A stretch of 45,429 bases of DNA from Mollicutes bacterium (GTDB lineage Bacteria; Bacillota_I; Bacilli_A; Izemoplasmatales; Izemoplasmataceae), in contig PUKL01000021.1 in NCBI GenBank assembly GCA_003552275.1, positions 1-45,429 on the forward strand, in the 5' to 3' direction. Position numbers and translations under genes: made by a program. Of this stretch, positions 34,093 through 43,357 are shown piece after piece (within the stretch, counting starts at the first letter, position 1; each line of letters starts with the position of its first letter). Below the pieces are notes generated by a model. The model was not told where the DNA came from, searched no databases, and worked only from the letters and a program-made list of their open reading frames with translations.

Positions 34093-35019
34093 ATGGCCCG
34101 GCAGAACGACAAACGCTACCGCACGCTCGACGACTTCTTCAAGCGGACTTTCGGCACCAAAGTGTTCAAGGTGCCCTTGGACGCCGCTTTCACCTGCCCG
34201 AACAAGGACGGCACGAAAGGCACGGGCGGCTGCATCTATTGTGCCGAGGGGGGCGGGGGTGTCGGCGAGAGCGCCGACCTTTCCCTGCGCGAACAATACG
34301 CCCGCATGAAAAAACGCCTGCTCGCGAAATGGCCCGACGCCAAGACCATCCCCTACTTCCAGGCGAACTCGAACACCTACGCGCCCAGAGCCACCCTCGA
34401 GCGCCTCTATCACGAAGCGCTGTCTTTCGACGACGACATCGTGGGCCTCGCTGTCGCCACCCGCCCCGATTGTCTCAGTGAAGAAGTCCTCGACCTTCTC
34501 GCCTCCTTGCGTCAAAAGACCTACCTGCAAGTCGAACTCGGCTTGCAGACGATCCACGAAGAGACGGCCGAGGCAATCAACCGCGGCCACGACCTCGCTT
34601 GTTTCGAAGAAGCGCTCGACGCGTTGCGAGAACGAAAGATCGACACCGTCGTGCACATCATCAACGGCCTGCCCGGCGAAAGCGGCGGCGAGATGACAGA
34701 GACCGTCCGCTATCTCGCAAAAAAGGACATCCAGGGTGTGAAGATCCACATGCTTCATGTCCTGCGGGGCACCCCGCTCGAAAAACTCTATGAACAAGGT
34801 GCCTTCCACCTGCTCACACGCGACGAATACGTCCGTCTCGTCGTGGCCCAGCTCGAACTTTTGCCCCCCGATGTCGTCATCCACAGACTCACGGGGGATG
34901 CTCCCAAAGAGCTCCTCGTCGCTCCCGAGTGGATCTTGAAAAAATTCGTGGTCTTGAACGAGATCGACAAGCTCATGCGCAAAAAGGACACTTGGCAAGG
35001 AAAAGCACACTCTCCGTGA
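34093..35019 (+). CDS. Radical SAM protein, TIGR01212 (YtqA/YhcC) family
   Basis: This is the only plus-strand gene. The 308 residues contain the cluster motif FTCPNKDGTKGTGGCIYC (Cys35, Cys47, Cys50; C-x11-C-x2-C), characteristic of this family instead of the usual C-x3-C-x2-C. Further family features are YFQANSNTYAP, LAVATRPDCL, ELGLQTIHEETAEAINRGH, IINGLPGES and KIHMLHVLRGTPL. Relatives are uncharacterised or linked to tRNA modification. ATG 34093 is preceded by GGGAGGGATC; the upstream in-frame ATG 34072 overlaps the probable promoter. A terminator follows directly. Confidence 0.92.
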   Translation: MARQNDKRYRTLDDFFKRTFGTKVFKVPLDAAFTCPNKDGTKGTGGCIYCAEGGGGVGESADLSLREQYARMKKRLLAKWPDAKTIPYFQANSNTYAPRATLERLYHEALSFDDDIVGLAVATRPDCLSEEVLDLLASLRQKTYLQVELGLQTIHEETAEAINRGHDLACFEEALDALRERKIDTVVHIINGLPGESGGEMTETVRYLAKKDIQGVKIHMLHVLRGTPLEKLYEQGAFHLLTRDEYVRLVVAQLELLPPDVVIHRLTGDAPKELLVAPEWILKKFVVLNEIDKLMRKKDTWQGKAHSP

Positions 35020-35020
35020 A

Positions 35021-35046
35021 AACATCGCCCGCCGGCGATGTTTTTT
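35021..35046. terminator. Terminator between the radical SAM gene and the convergent CmpB-like gene
   Basis: Stem AACATCGCC / GGCGATGTT (35021-35029 with 35034-35042, loop CGCC) followed by TTTTTT on the plus strand. On the minus strand only a short TTTTC run follows, so it is stronger for the plus-strand gene. Confidence 0.85.
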
Positions 35047-35103
35047 CTTCGGGTCATGATGCCCGGATTGAAACGTCTTCTCTTCAAAAGCACACTGTGC
35101 CCG

Positions 35104-35793
35104 TCAGTCGTCCTCGTCGACGGGCACCATGTCGGGAAACGAACGGTAGATGCGCTCGTCGTCATAGACGCGGTCGTAGAACTCGCCGATCGGGGTCAAA
35201 GGTTCGATGCCTCGGTGCCGCATGCCCTGACGCAAGATGGCCGTGTAAGAGATGAACATGTTCACACAGAGGAAGATGAAGAGCGTCATCGTCATGATCT
35301 TGCCGATTTTCGGAGGGATTCTCTCGATGAGGTCGGAAAGGACGGGATAGACGATCTTCACCATGGCATAGCCGAAGATCCCCCAAAAAATCATGTAGGG
35401 GATCGTCGTGCGGCCGTGGATGTTCAAGAACCGACCGTGATAGTTCCAAGAGACCTGTCCCGTGAAGAATTCCTGCGCCAAAGACAACATGTATTCGAAG
35501 GCGCCGCCGAGAATCGCGCCGACAGCGATGACCACATACCAGCGGGAGAAGCGGGACAAAACGACGATCATGAGCAGATAACCCGCGCCGTAGACCGGGT
35601 TGAAGGGTCCATAGAGAACACCGCTCCTGCTTTCGTAGAAACCGTGATTCACGTAATGGAGGATCTCCTCGTACCAGGTGCCGATGACGCAACCGATGAT
35701 GAAAATCAGGGCCATCTTGTAGAAAGAGCGCCCCGGTGCGAAACGGTTGTCCACCACATCCCGGTTTCCTTGCTCATGGTTCTTTTCGTCCAT
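35104..35793 (-). CDS. CmpB-like (putative ABC-transporter type IV, PF06541) membrane protein
   Basis: The 229 residues have about five membrane helices. The stretch FIIGCVIGTWYEEILHYVNHGFYESRSGVLYGPFNPVYGAGYLL (about 30-75) is the hallmark of the CmpB / DUF1113 family, whose function is not established. The C-terminal 40 residues are soluble and acidic. ATG 35793 has GAGGTGG just upstream. It lies 64 bp after citXG; no terminator or clear promoter lies between them, only a short palindrome (AGATGAATCATCT, 35807-35819), so it may be the last gene of the citXG transcript. Confidence 0.8.
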   Translation of the reverse strand: MDEKNHEQGNRDVVDNRFAPGRSFYKMALIFIIGCVIGTWYEEILHYVNHGFYESRSGVLYGPFNPVYGAGYLLMIVVLSRFSRWYVVIAVGAILGGAFEYMLSLAQEFFTGQVSWNYHGRFLNIHGRTTIPYMIFWGIFGYAMVKIVYPVLSDLIERIPPKIGKIMTMTLFIFLCVNMFISYTAILRQGMRHRGIEPLTPIGEFYDRVYDDERIYRSFPDMVPVDEDD

Positions 35794-35857
35794 AGGCCAC
35801 CTCGTAAGATGAATCATCTACATGTATCAAACCGTCTTTTGCTCTCGAACTCGCTGT

Positions 35858-37108
35858 TCAACGCCGAAAAAGATGAACGGTCCGTTCGCAATAGAACGAA
35901 AGGGCCAAGAGATCGGCCGCCCCTCCGGGCGAGACGCCTTCCCTTTTTTTACGGCGGGCCCACTCGCTGAGCACAGAAAAGTCCTCTTCGGCCTTACGGG
36001 CCGCTTCCTCTTTGATCGTTCGCATCGCTTCGGCGTCACCGTTGTAGAGGGTCGTGTCCAAAGTCCTCGCCATGATGCGGACGAGTCTTCGCAACGGGTG
36101 GGCCGAGGTATCGGGAAAAGTAGAGAAGACGGCGGGGAAACCCGCGGCCGCCTCTTCTCGGACACCGCCTTCGCCCAGGGAGAGATGGACCGTCTCCCCG
36201 CGGGTTTTCACCTTTTTCTCGTCGAGATTGCCGAAATCCTCTTCGAAGAAACGGCGGGCGGTCTTTTTCACATCCTCCCTGAAGGAAGTGAAGTCCTTCC
36301 CCAGAAGCAAAGCCCCGGCCTGATGATAGATGACCAGGCCGAAAATGTAGTTCGCCCCCTTGTGGGTGTTCACACCGGCCGTCTTGGCGAGCATCCTCTT
36401 TTCGGCCCGTCTTCCCTCTTCGCGCAGTTTTTGCAACGGCGCCCGCGCGAGCCCGAGGCGGGCGTAGGTTTGAAAGTGGGGCTTGAGCGTTTCCAAGGCC
36501 GCCAGAAAATGGGAGATGTTCATGTCGCTGTGGCGGCCCGTGTCGCGGGCGCTCACCAACCCCAAGGAGGGATAGGTGAAGAGCTCCTTCCGTAAAGCGT
36601 GAAGCGCTTCCGTCGTCAAAAGGGCGGGAATGTGCTCTTGGAGGGCGTCGTCCGCCACCCGAAGAAGGGCTTCTTTGCTGTGGCGTTCGGCACGCGCACA
36701 GATGTGGGCGTCTTGTTCACACAGCCAGCATTTCCGGGCCGGAAGACCGAGGTCGCGGCGGCTGATGGGCCCGTTTTCGCCGTGGACATCGATATCCACG
36801 AACCTGCCCAGCGGATGGTGTTCTTCAAGAAAGACCGTGATCCTTTTCACAAAAGAGGCATCCTTGGCGAAGCTGTAGAGGACATGGTCGCCGTCGACCG
36901 AGGCCACGAAGGTGCGCTTCTTCGGCGAAAAGGATTGTATGAGGCCGTCGAAGAGCCTGATGAGAAGACCGCTCGCTCTCGTGTTCTTCGGCAGTGCGGG
37001 CATGTTCGCCTTCAAGACGCAAGCGGTGCCTTCGGCCCGGGCCAAGGCGGCAAGAGAGCGTCCCCGCTTTTCGCGGGCGGCGAGGATTTCGTCAATGTCT
37101 TCGGTCAT
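35858..37108 (-). CDS. citXG: CitXG fusion: apo-citrate-lyase transferase plus triphosphoribosyl-dephospho-CoA synthase
   Basis: This bifunctional protein makes and attaches the prosthetic group of citrate-lyase-type enzymes. Residues 1 to about 165 are CitX, with the CitX signature RKCWLCEQDAHICARAERHS (126-145). Residues about 175-416 are CitG, with GRHSDMNISHF (191-201), the NTHKGANYIFG motif (247-257) and SPGGAADLLALSFY near the end. Such fusions are known in several bacteria. ATG 37108 lies inside the end of citC (17-bp overlap) with AAGGAC upstream. Confidence 0.93.
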   Translation of the reverse strand: MTEDIDEILAAREKRGRSLAALARAEGTACVLKANMPALPKNTRASGLLIRLFDGLIQSFSPKKRTFVASVDGDHVLYSFAKDASFVKRITVFLEEHHPLGRFVDIDVHGENGPISRRDLGLPARKCWLCEQDAHICARAERHSKEALLRVADDALQEHIPALLTTEALHALRKELFTYPSLGLVSARDTGRHSDMNISHFLAALETLKPHFQTYARLGLARAPLQKLREEGRRAEKRMLAKTAGVNTHKGANYIFGLVIYHQAGALLLGKDFTSFREDVKKTARRFFEEDFGNLDEKKVKTRGETVHLSLGEGGVREEAAAGFPAVFSTFPDTSAHPLRRLVRIMARTLDTTLYNGDAEAMRTIKEEAARKAEEDFSVLSEWARRKKREGVSPGGAADLLALSFYCERTVHLFRR

Positions 37109-38111
37109 GGTCCTTCATGGCGGCGATGATCTTTCGGCCCGCTTCGCTTTCGAGATAGGCGTATGTCGCTTCGGGGACATAGTCCCGCACGGCGGTGACA
37201 TCCTTTTTTCGGAGAAGCGCGCGGACCGTCGAAGCGCTGATCGGCTGTTTGTCGACCGTCTTGCGTTCGATAATCTTCAAACTGTTGCCGAGATAGTGGC
37301 GCATGGTCTTGTTGTAGGTCTCGGTCATGGGGCTGAAAGGTTCTTCACCCACGTAACGGGCGGTGATGTTGAAAATCTTCATGTAGTGCTGCTTGAAAGT
37401 CAGCACGTCGATCAAGGCGTGTTCTTCGCGGATCTTCTCCTCCCGCTTTTGGAAATATTTGGGGAAGGTCGCGAAACTCACGAGATAGTCCTTCGTCGGC
37501 AGGACCACGACGTTCCGGTCGGAGGCGAGCGCTTTTTGGACGATCTTGAACCGGTCGGCGAAAGGGAAGAACGAGCGGTCCTCGCTCACGACGAAGACGA
37601 GGAGGGTGTCGTGGTTCTCCTTCGCCTTGCGGATGAGATGGAGATGACCGTTCGTGAGCGGGTTCGCGTTCACGACCACCGCTCCTTTTGGGCTGTTGTC
37701 GAGACGATGCTCCTCCTTCAAGGCGGCGAGGGTCCGTCTGATGTCCCCCCCTTGTTCGAGGAAGGAGATGTTCATCGTCTGCACGACGGGCTTGAACCCG
37801 AGGTTGGCGAAGACCTCTTCGTGTTCGGGACGGACATAGACGAAAATGTGGTTCGTCCCCGCTTCGTTCAACTGTTTGATGAGCGCGCTCATCAAAGTGG
37901 AAAGGTGGCTTCGGTTCTGATACTCCGGCTCCACGGCGACACATTTCACGATGTTCTTCGCCGCGGAGGCCGTGGCGATGAGTCGCTCGTTCTCATACAA
38001 GGCGAGCGTCTTGTCGATATCCTCCTCGAAAACGATGTGGAACCGTTGCAAAAATTGCGCGATCTCGGCGCGTTCTTCGGCGAGGATGATCTCCCGGATT
38101 TCCATCTTCAT
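37092..38111 (-). CDS. citC: [Citrate/citramalate (pro-3S)-lyase] ligase
   Basis: CitC activates the lyase by acetylating the thiol of the CitD prosthetic group with ATP. The 339 residues have an N-terminal GNAT-like domain (about 1-115; AVEPEYQNRSHLSTLMSAL) and a nucleotidyltransferase domain with NANPLTNGHLHLI (148-160, the T/HxGH motif) and a C-terminal SAS-TVRALL segment. The start ATG 38111 overlaps the citF stop, and AAGGGGGA supplies the ribosome site. Confidence 0.95.
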   Translation of the reverse strand: MKMEIREIILAEERAEIAQFLQRFHIVFEEDIDKTLALYENERLIATASAAKNIVKCVAVEPEYQNRSHLSTLMSALIKQLNEAGTNHIFVYVRPEHEEVFANLGFKPVVQTMNISFLEQGGDIRRTLAALKEEHRLDNSPKGAVVVNANPLTNGHLHLIRKAKENHDTLLVFVVSEDRSFFPFADRFKIVQKALASDRNVVVLPTKDYLVSFATFPKYFQKREEKIREEHALIDVLTFKQHYMKIFNITARYVGEEPFSPMTETYNKTMRHYLGNSLKIIERKTVDKQPISASTVRALLRKKDVTAVRDYVPEATYAYLESEAGRKIIAAMKDHDRRH

Positions 38112-39508
38112 TCCCCCTTGATCTTGTGGAGGGTGTCTTGTTCTGTTCCGTGTCGGCTTTCCACCTGTCCGATCCTATCATGCCGTTTCGTCTCCGCGGG
38201 TCGCCCCGTGAAGCGATGACAAATATCTTGCAGTTCTTCGATGGTGAAAAAGGGCACCTTTTGTTCGCGGAGCCTATCTTGGAGGTCTTTTCGGGCGGGA
38301 TTGACCGCGATCCCCCGTTCCGTCACGAGACAGTCGACATCCTTGCCCGGCGTCGTGATCGTCCGCACCCTGTCGACGATGAGGGGGGTGCGTCCCCGGA
38401 AAAGGGGCGCCACGATGACGGTGAGTTTCGCTTCCTCGGCGGTGTCGGCGTGACCACCGCTGCCGCCGATGATCCTCCCGTAGGAGTCGGTCGTCACGTT
38501 GACATTGAAATCGACGTCCACCTGGCTCGCGCCGAGGATCACGACATCGAGGTCCTTGATGATACGTTCGGGATCCTTCGGGTTCGCATAGCGACTCGCA
38601 CTGATGGCGATGTGGTTGTCGTTCCTCGCGAGGCTCGCCACGGCGACATCGTCGAAACACTGTACGTCGTAGAGTCTTTCGACGAGCCCTTCCTCCAAGG
38701 CCTCGACCTGATAGCGCGTGATGCCGCCCGAAAAGAAGGAGGCGGTGAGACCCCGTTCGGCGAGGATGCGGTTGAAGCCGGCACTGATGGCGAGACTCGT
38801 ACCGCCCGCGCCGCTTTGGAACGAGACGCCGTCACGAAAAATCCCGAGCGCATCCAACAAGCCCACGGCGTCACGGGCGATCCGTTTGCCGAGGGGGTCT
38901 TTCGTCATTTCGAGCGTGCCGCTCATGATGCCCTGCGCATCACCGATGGCATCGACCAAGAGGATGTGGTCCACTTCCCGGGCCGGTATTTGTGGATTCG
39001 TGAGCGGCTCGTCAAGCACGGTGTCCGTCACGATGACGGTCACGGCCGCATGCAAGGCATCTTCCACCGCGTAACCCATCGAGCCGAAGGGGTTTTTCCC
39101 CTCTCGCCCCGTGGCATTGCCGTCGCGATCGACGGCGGCCGCCGCCAAAAAGGCGACATCGACGGGCCTTTCGTTGTCGATGAGACTGCGGGCGCGCCCG
39201 CCGTGGGTCTGCATGACGACTTCGCCTCGCAGACTCCCTTTCGACACGAGAAGGGCCAGCGGCCCGTTCATGTAGTTCGTGGTGATCCTTTCTATCCTGC
39301 CCGCGGCGACGAGTCGCTCCGCGACGGTATGCACGGGAAAGAGCGCCGAGGCTCGAAGGTGGATGTCTTTGACATCCCTTTCTTCCATGGCTTCGAGAAT
39401 GGTGTTCATGACCGCGTCACCATCCCGGAGGTGATGGTGGAAGGAGACCGTCATGCCGTCGTGCAAGGGGAGTTCGTCGAAGAGGGCCGCAAGCGTCTTG
39501 AACGTCAT
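38108..39508 (-). CDS. citF: Citrate/citramalate lyase alpha subunit
   Basis: CitF is the acyl-carrier transferase subunit: it exchanges acetyl for citryl or citramalyl on CitD. The 466 residues contain SFHHHLRDGD (22-31), SGAGGTSLAIS and IGGSGGHADTAEEAKLTVIVAPLFRGR, all conserved in the family. Citrate lyase alpha subunits are usually about 505-510 residues; the missing part is at the N-terminus. In this operon the natural substrate is probably citramalate. The start overlaps the citE stop by 4 bp. Confidence 0.95.
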   Translation of the reverse strand: MTFKTLAALFDELPLHDGMTVSFHHHLRDGDAVMNTILEAMEERDVKDIHLRASALFPVHTVAERLVAAGRIERITTNYMNGPLALLVSKGSLRGEVVMQTHGGRARSLIDNERPVDVAFLAAAAVDRDGNATGREGKNPFGSMGYAVEDALHAAVTVIVTDTVLDEPLTNPQIPAREVDHILLVDAIGDAQGIMSGTLEMTKDPLGKRIARDAVGLLDALGIFRDGVSFQSGAGGTSLAISAGFNRILAERGLTASFFSGGITRYQVEALEEGLVERLYDVQCFDDVAVASLARNDNHIAISASRYANPKDPERIIKDLDVVILGASQVDVDFNVNVTTDSYGRIIGGSGGHADTAEEAKLTVIVAPLFRGRTPLIVDRVRTITTPGKDVDCLVTERGIAVNPARKDLQDRLREQKVPFFTIEELQDICHRFTGRPAETKRHDRIGQVESRHGTEQDTLHKIKGE

Positions 39509-40344
39509 TCTTTGTCCTCCCTCGGCAAGAGGCCGTAGAGGCGCGCCTTCTCGAGGAGACTTTTCGCGCGTTCGATGACGGGCTTGTCGACCATCTTCCC
39601 GTCAAGGCTGAAGCGCATGCTTTCTTCCTCCTCGTGGCGTTTGACGATCCGCAGGGCGTTGCGGATCTCTTTTTCGGAAGGGGAGAAGGTGCGGTTGATC
39701 GTGGCGACCTGGTCGGGATGGATCGCACTCTTGGCATCGAAACCGAGAGCCTTCGCCCGGAGGCAATCCGCGGCGAGACCCTCCTCCTGCAGGCTCGTGA
39801 AGGGGGTGTCGACGGCCGTCACATCTTGTGCTCGGGCGGCGAGGACGACCATGCTCCGTGCGAGGAGGATCTCTTCGTCATTCTCGGTCCGCTGCGCCCG
39901 GATGGCCGTGCGGAAGTCCTCTCCACCGAGAAAGAGAGCGAAGACATGTTCATGCGCCGCGATGCGGTCGAGCTCGAAAAAGGCCGTTGGGGTCTCCACG
40001 AGGGCGATCACCGGGTAGGGGTCCTTGTCGGAAAAGAGTTCTTCGTAACGGGCGAGCACGCTGGATGAGGCCTTGGGCAGACAGACACCGTCGATGGTGC
40101 TCTCCCGCAGCGCTTCGATGTCTTTCTCGATGAGGCCCGCTTCGCTGTTTATGCGCACGTAGACGAGCGTGTCCTCGGGACGATGGCTCTCGAGATAGGC
40201 CGTGGTCAGTTCACGGGCCTCGTCCTTCTCGTTCGCATGGATCGCGTCCTCCCAATCGATGATGAGCGCATCCGCCTCGAACACGTCGGCGTTCGTGAGC
40301 ATCCGCGGCACATTGCCCGGGATGAAGAGATAACTCCTAGCCAT
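39505..40344 (-). CDS. citE: Citrate/citramalate lyase beta subunit
   Basis: CitE cleaves the carbon-carbon bond of the citryl- or citramalyl-thioester, giving acetyl-CitD and oxaloacetate or pyruvate. The 279 residues (a little shorter than typical CitE) begin with SYLFIPGNVPRML and contain the Mg site region DWEDAIHANEKDEAR, RINSEAGLIEKDI, ALVETPTAFF and AKSAIHPDQV. ATG 40344 lies within the last codons of citD (8-bp overlap). Confidence 0.95.
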   Translation of the reverse strand: MARSYLFIPGNVPRMLTNADVFEADALIIDWEDAIHANEKDEARELTTAYLESHRPEDTLVYVRINSEAGLIEKDIEALRESTIDGVCLPKASSSVLARYEELFSDKDPYPVIALVETPTAFFELDRIAAHEHVFALFLGGEDFRTAIRAQRTENDEEILLARSMVVLAARAQDVTAVDTPFTSLQEEGLAADCLRAKALGFDAKSAIHPDQVATINRTFSPSEKEIRNALRIVKRHEEEESMRFSLDGKMVDKPVIERAKSLLEKARLYGLLPREDKE

Positions 40345-40603
40345 GGCCTTCCTCCTTGAATTTTCTCAACGCCACCCGCAAACGGGCCTTGATGGTGTAG
40401 TCCAAGGCCCCCCGGTCCTGGCAGACGATACGGACGCGATCCACTTCTTCCGCCCGCACGGTCTCTTCGAGCAGTTTCTTGATATGGTCGTAATAGCCTT
40501 CCCGGACGACGGTCTCGAGTTCGATCTCGAGACTGTCGGCGGGTGCGACCCGGATGAGGCAATCGCTCGATTCGAGACTGCCGGTGATGATCTCTTTTTT
40601 CAT
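40337..40603 (-). CDS. citD: Citrate/citramalate lyase acyl carrier (gamma) subunit
   Basis: CitD carries the 2'-(5''-triphosphoribosyl)-3'-dephospho-CoA arm. The 88 residues contain GSLESSDCLIRV (8-19); the arm is attached to a Ser of this ESSD segment. ATG 40603 overlaps the mal stop by 4 bp (ATGA). The enzymes that build and attach the arm are encoded two genes further on by citXG. Confidence 0.95.
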   Translation of the reverse strand: MKKEIITGSLESSDCLIRVAPADSLEIELETVVREGYYDHIKKLLEETVRAEEVDRVRIVCQDRGALDYTIKARLRVALRKFKEEGHG

Positions 40604-41862
40604 GATGCGCCCTGCTTTCTTCTCGCCGCGATCAGGGCCAGGGTCCTTTGCATGTGGTTCTTGACGATCATGATGCCTTCATCCGAGCCCATGCCCGGTT
40701 TGGCGAGACATTGTTTGGCATTGGTCGCCATGGCGATCGAGGTGGTCACCTCGGCACTGATGTTCGTCTCGTTGCACGAGCCGCCGCTGTATGCGCCGAC
40801 GCCTTTTTTCAGACAGTAGCGCAGCGCCTCGATGGTGTTGTTCACACCGCCGAGGTCGGGGGTTTTCACCTGCACCATGTGGGCGGCGTCGTTGTCGGCG
40901 AAGTATTTCACATCCTCCAACGTGTTGCACCATTCGTCGGCGACGATCTCGACATGGCAGTCCTCATCGTCGTCGATCCGGTCTTTCAAGGCTTTCAACG
41001 CTAGCATGGTCGCTTCGCGTTCGCCTTTGTCGATGGGGCCTTCGATACGGAGGCTGAAGGGTTCCGCCGTTTCGGACAGTTCTTTCAAGTAGCGGTAACA
41101 TGCCTCGATGTCCTCGTCGAAGATCATGCCGATCGTACCGTAGACATCGAGGTGGAGGATGGGATGATAGTCTTCACGGATACGTTTTTGGAGGATGCGG
41201 TTGCGGAGCCACCGGACATACTCCATGAGCAGCTCGCCTTTTTGGCCGAGTTTGTGGCGCACACTGTTGATGAGGGCGTGGGGGAGGACCTCGACCTCTT
41301 TGATGATCATCTTGTCGACATTCATGTAGCGGTCGTCACCGCTTTGGGCGAAGATGGGGATCATCTTGTATTCGTCGTCGTCGATCCGGTATTCCTTGCG
41401 GACGATTTCGCACATGGTGAGGCCTTTGGCTTTGGCGGTGGCCTCCAACAATGCCTGGGTGATGCCGTAGCGGAGAGCGGTGTGGATCCGTTCGCCCTCG
41501 ATGAGGAGCCGGTCGAAGTGTTCGGCGTTTTGGCGGAACGTGTCCACATCGAGACCGATGAGACGGTCCCGCAGGTGTTCTTGGAAATAGGCTTGCTGGG
41601 CCGCGGCCTCGAACAGACGGTCACGCCCCCCCGCACCCGAATACTGCACGGCGCAGGCGTCTCCGTAAGCGATCATGCCGTTTTCGAGCACGAGCATGAT
41701 CGAAAGCGCCTCCCCCGCTTGGCGGATGGCTTTGAAATGCGGCGTGATGGGCTCCCCTTCATAGGTGAAATGGTCCTGTTCGGCGCCGGCCTTGATGGCG
41801 GCCTGGTCATCGAAGTAGAAGCCGGTTAGTCCGGGAGCGGTGATCACATCCACGATCTTCAT
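40600..41862 (-). CDS. mal: Methylaspartate ammonia-lyase
   Basis: This enolase-superfamily enzyme removes ammonia from threo-3-methylaspartate to give mesaconate. The 420 residues start MKIVDVITAPGLTGFYFDDQ, as in clostridial enzymes of about 413 residues. Metal ligands and catalytic residues are in place: HLDVYGTIG (Asp239), RIEGPID (Glu274), VADEWCN (Asp309) and VQVKTPDLGGVNN (Lys333). The frame extends upstream to 41991, but that part is only glmE antisense-frame sequence. ATG 41862 overlaps the glmE stop by 4 bp. Confidence 0.97.
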   Translation of the reverse strand: MKIVDVITAPGLTGFYFDDQAAIKAGAEQDHFTYEGEPITPHFKAIRQAGEALSIMLVLENGMIAYGDACAVQYSGAGGRDRLFEAAAQQAYFQEHLRDRLIGLDVDTFRQNAEHFDRLLIEGERIHTALRYGITQALLEATAKAKGLTMCEIVRKEYRIDDDEYKMIPIFAQSGDDRYMNVDKMIIKEVEVLPHALINSVRHKLGQKGELLMEYVRWLRNRILQKRIREDYHPILHLDVYGTIGMIFDEDIEACYRYLKELSETAEPFSLRIEGPIDKGEREATMLALKALKDRIDDDEDCHVEIVADEWCNTLEDVKYFADNDAAHMVQVKTPDLGGVNNTIEALRYCLKKGVGAYSGGSCNETNISAEVTTSIAMATNAKQCLAKPGMGSDEGIMIVKNHMQRTLALIAARRKQGAS

Positions 41863-43337
41863 GGGGTATCGAATCCTTTCGGCAGATCCTCGCCGCCGAC
41901 GAGCTTGCCCCGGCCGACGGCATAGATGTCGTCGATGGTCATCTGGAAGGAGACCTCGCGTTTTTCTTTCTTCGCCCTGCGCTCGAGACACTCGCGGTGA
42001 TAGGCTTTGATGTCTTCATCGAAAGGGAGATTGCCGAACTCATGGATGCGGATGTTCCCTTGGTCGTCGCGGGCGGGGAGGATCGCCCCCTTGTTCATTT
42101 CACTCGGGGCGAAGGGGACATCGAGAATGCCCGCCTCGAAGGCCCGTACGGCCCCTTCGGCGAAATCGCCCTTGCCGATGTTCAACGTCGCATACAACAA
42201 GGAGTGGACCTCCCTCTTGATGAGTTCCTCTTCCGTCGTGAGTGTCTTCGATTCGGGGAAACGCTGTTCTTTCAGAAGACGGGTGACGATCTTGGAAGCG
42301 CGCAAACCTTCGGCGTTCGCCTCTTTCGTGGGAATGCCTTGCGACTCGTGGGGGCTTTTCGTGATCATCTTGGTCGCACCGCCCAAGGCGGCGACGGCCG
42401 AAGCCAGCGAGATGATGCCCATCGCTTTCGCTTCGTCGGCGGGGAAACCGCCCATCCATTGATGGAAGACCGTCGTCACGAAGACGTCCTCATAGCCGAA
42501 GAGTTTGAGATAGTAGTTCGTGAGGGAATCCAGGGTGCGCAGGGCCGCCACGTCCTGGACGATGTTTCCGCATTGTCCATAGCCCACGGTGATGTTCTTC
42601 ACACCCTGCTCGGCGGCGAGGATGGCCTCGATGATGGCCACCGTGTGGGTGATGGACGGCGGGACGAGGGTTCCGGTCAAGGGACCGAAAGGCTCGCGGT
42701 TGATCTCGATGTCGTTTTCGGCATAGATCCCCACCAAGCGGTCCACGTATTGCCAATAGCGGATGCTGTCCTCGAGGCTGATGCTCTTGGCGTAGGGGAT
42801 GTTGTAGGAGATGCCGCCGCCCTCGTTCGAGGTCCAGCCGGCCGCGTGGATGATCTCCGAGAGCAGTCGTGCATCGGGGGTGCCGTGGCGCGCCTGCACG
42901 GGCACCGGCACTTCGTCCTGCACGCGCTTGCAGGCTTCGACCCCGTGGTTGACGGCGGGGAATCCGTTCAAGAGCGAGCGTTTCTGCCGCTCGGATTGTT
43001 TTATGGCATCTTCCGCACTGCTGTGACGGTTCTGGCGGGTGTAGGAATCGATCGTCGTCGGCAGGAGGTCCGCCTCGCCCTCTTTGGCGAGAAAGTTCAA
43101 GAGTTCGATGTGGTCGTCCACAAGGGCGACGCCGGCCCGGGGTTGGGTGAGGGTCACGCCCTCTTCTTTCGCGACGCGGAGCTTCTTGGAAAAATCCCGT
43201 TCGCTCGGGATGGAGCAAAGACGCTCGCATGAGCGTTCGAACTCCAGCTCCTCGGCGAGACCGGTCGGCCACTGTTCACGGACGTCACGACGGATGCGTT
43301 CGAATTCTTCACGGGGTATCTTCTTGTTCTTGACCAT
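41859..43337 (-). CDS. glmE: Methylaspartate (glutamate) mutase epsilon subunit
   Basis: GlmE is the catalytic TIM-barrel subunit that, with GlmS and adenosylcobalamin, converts glutamate to 3-methylaspartate. The 492 residues contain ARHGTPDARLLSEIIHAAGWTSNEGGGISYNIPYAK, FGPLTGTLVPPSI, VGYGQCGNIVQDVAALRTL and FHQWMGGFPADEAKA, all typical. ATG 43337 is chosen because GGGAG is about eight bases upstream; ATG 43343 is adjacent to it. Confidence 0.97.
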   Translation of the reverse strand: MVKNKKIPREEFERIRRDVREQWPTGLAEELEFERSCERLCSIPSERDFSKKLRVAKEEGVTLTQPRAGVALVDDHIELLNFLAKEGEADLLPTTIDSYTRQNRHSSAEDAIKQSERQKRSLLNGFPAVNHGVEACKRVQDEVPVPVQARHGTPDARLLSEIIHAAGWTSNEGGGISYNIPYAKSISLEDSIRYWQYVDRLVGIYAENDIEINREPFGPLTGTLVPPSITHTVAIIEAILAAEQGVKNITVGYGQCGNIVQDVAALRTLDSLTNYYLKLFGYEDVFVTTVFHQWMGGFPADEAKAMGIISLASAVAALGGATKMITKSPHESQGIPTKEANAEGLRASKIVTRLLKEQRFPESKTLTTEEELIKREVHSLLYATLNIGKGDFAEGAVRAFEAGILDVPFAPSEMNKGAILPARDDQGNIRIHEFGNLPFDEDIKAYHRECLERRAKKEKREVSFQMTIDDIYAVGRGKLVGGEDLPKGFDTP

Positions 43338-43357
43338 ATCCATCTCCCTGGTGCAGT

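Noticed and set aside
35807..35819. Short palindrome AGATGAATCATCT as terminator or operator
   Set aside because: The stem is only six bases, A/T-rich and without a T-run; no known operator is recognised.
41863..41991. N-terminal extension of mal by 43 codons
   Set aside because: The added part is glmE in another frame; ATG 41862 gives the conserved family start MKIVDV.
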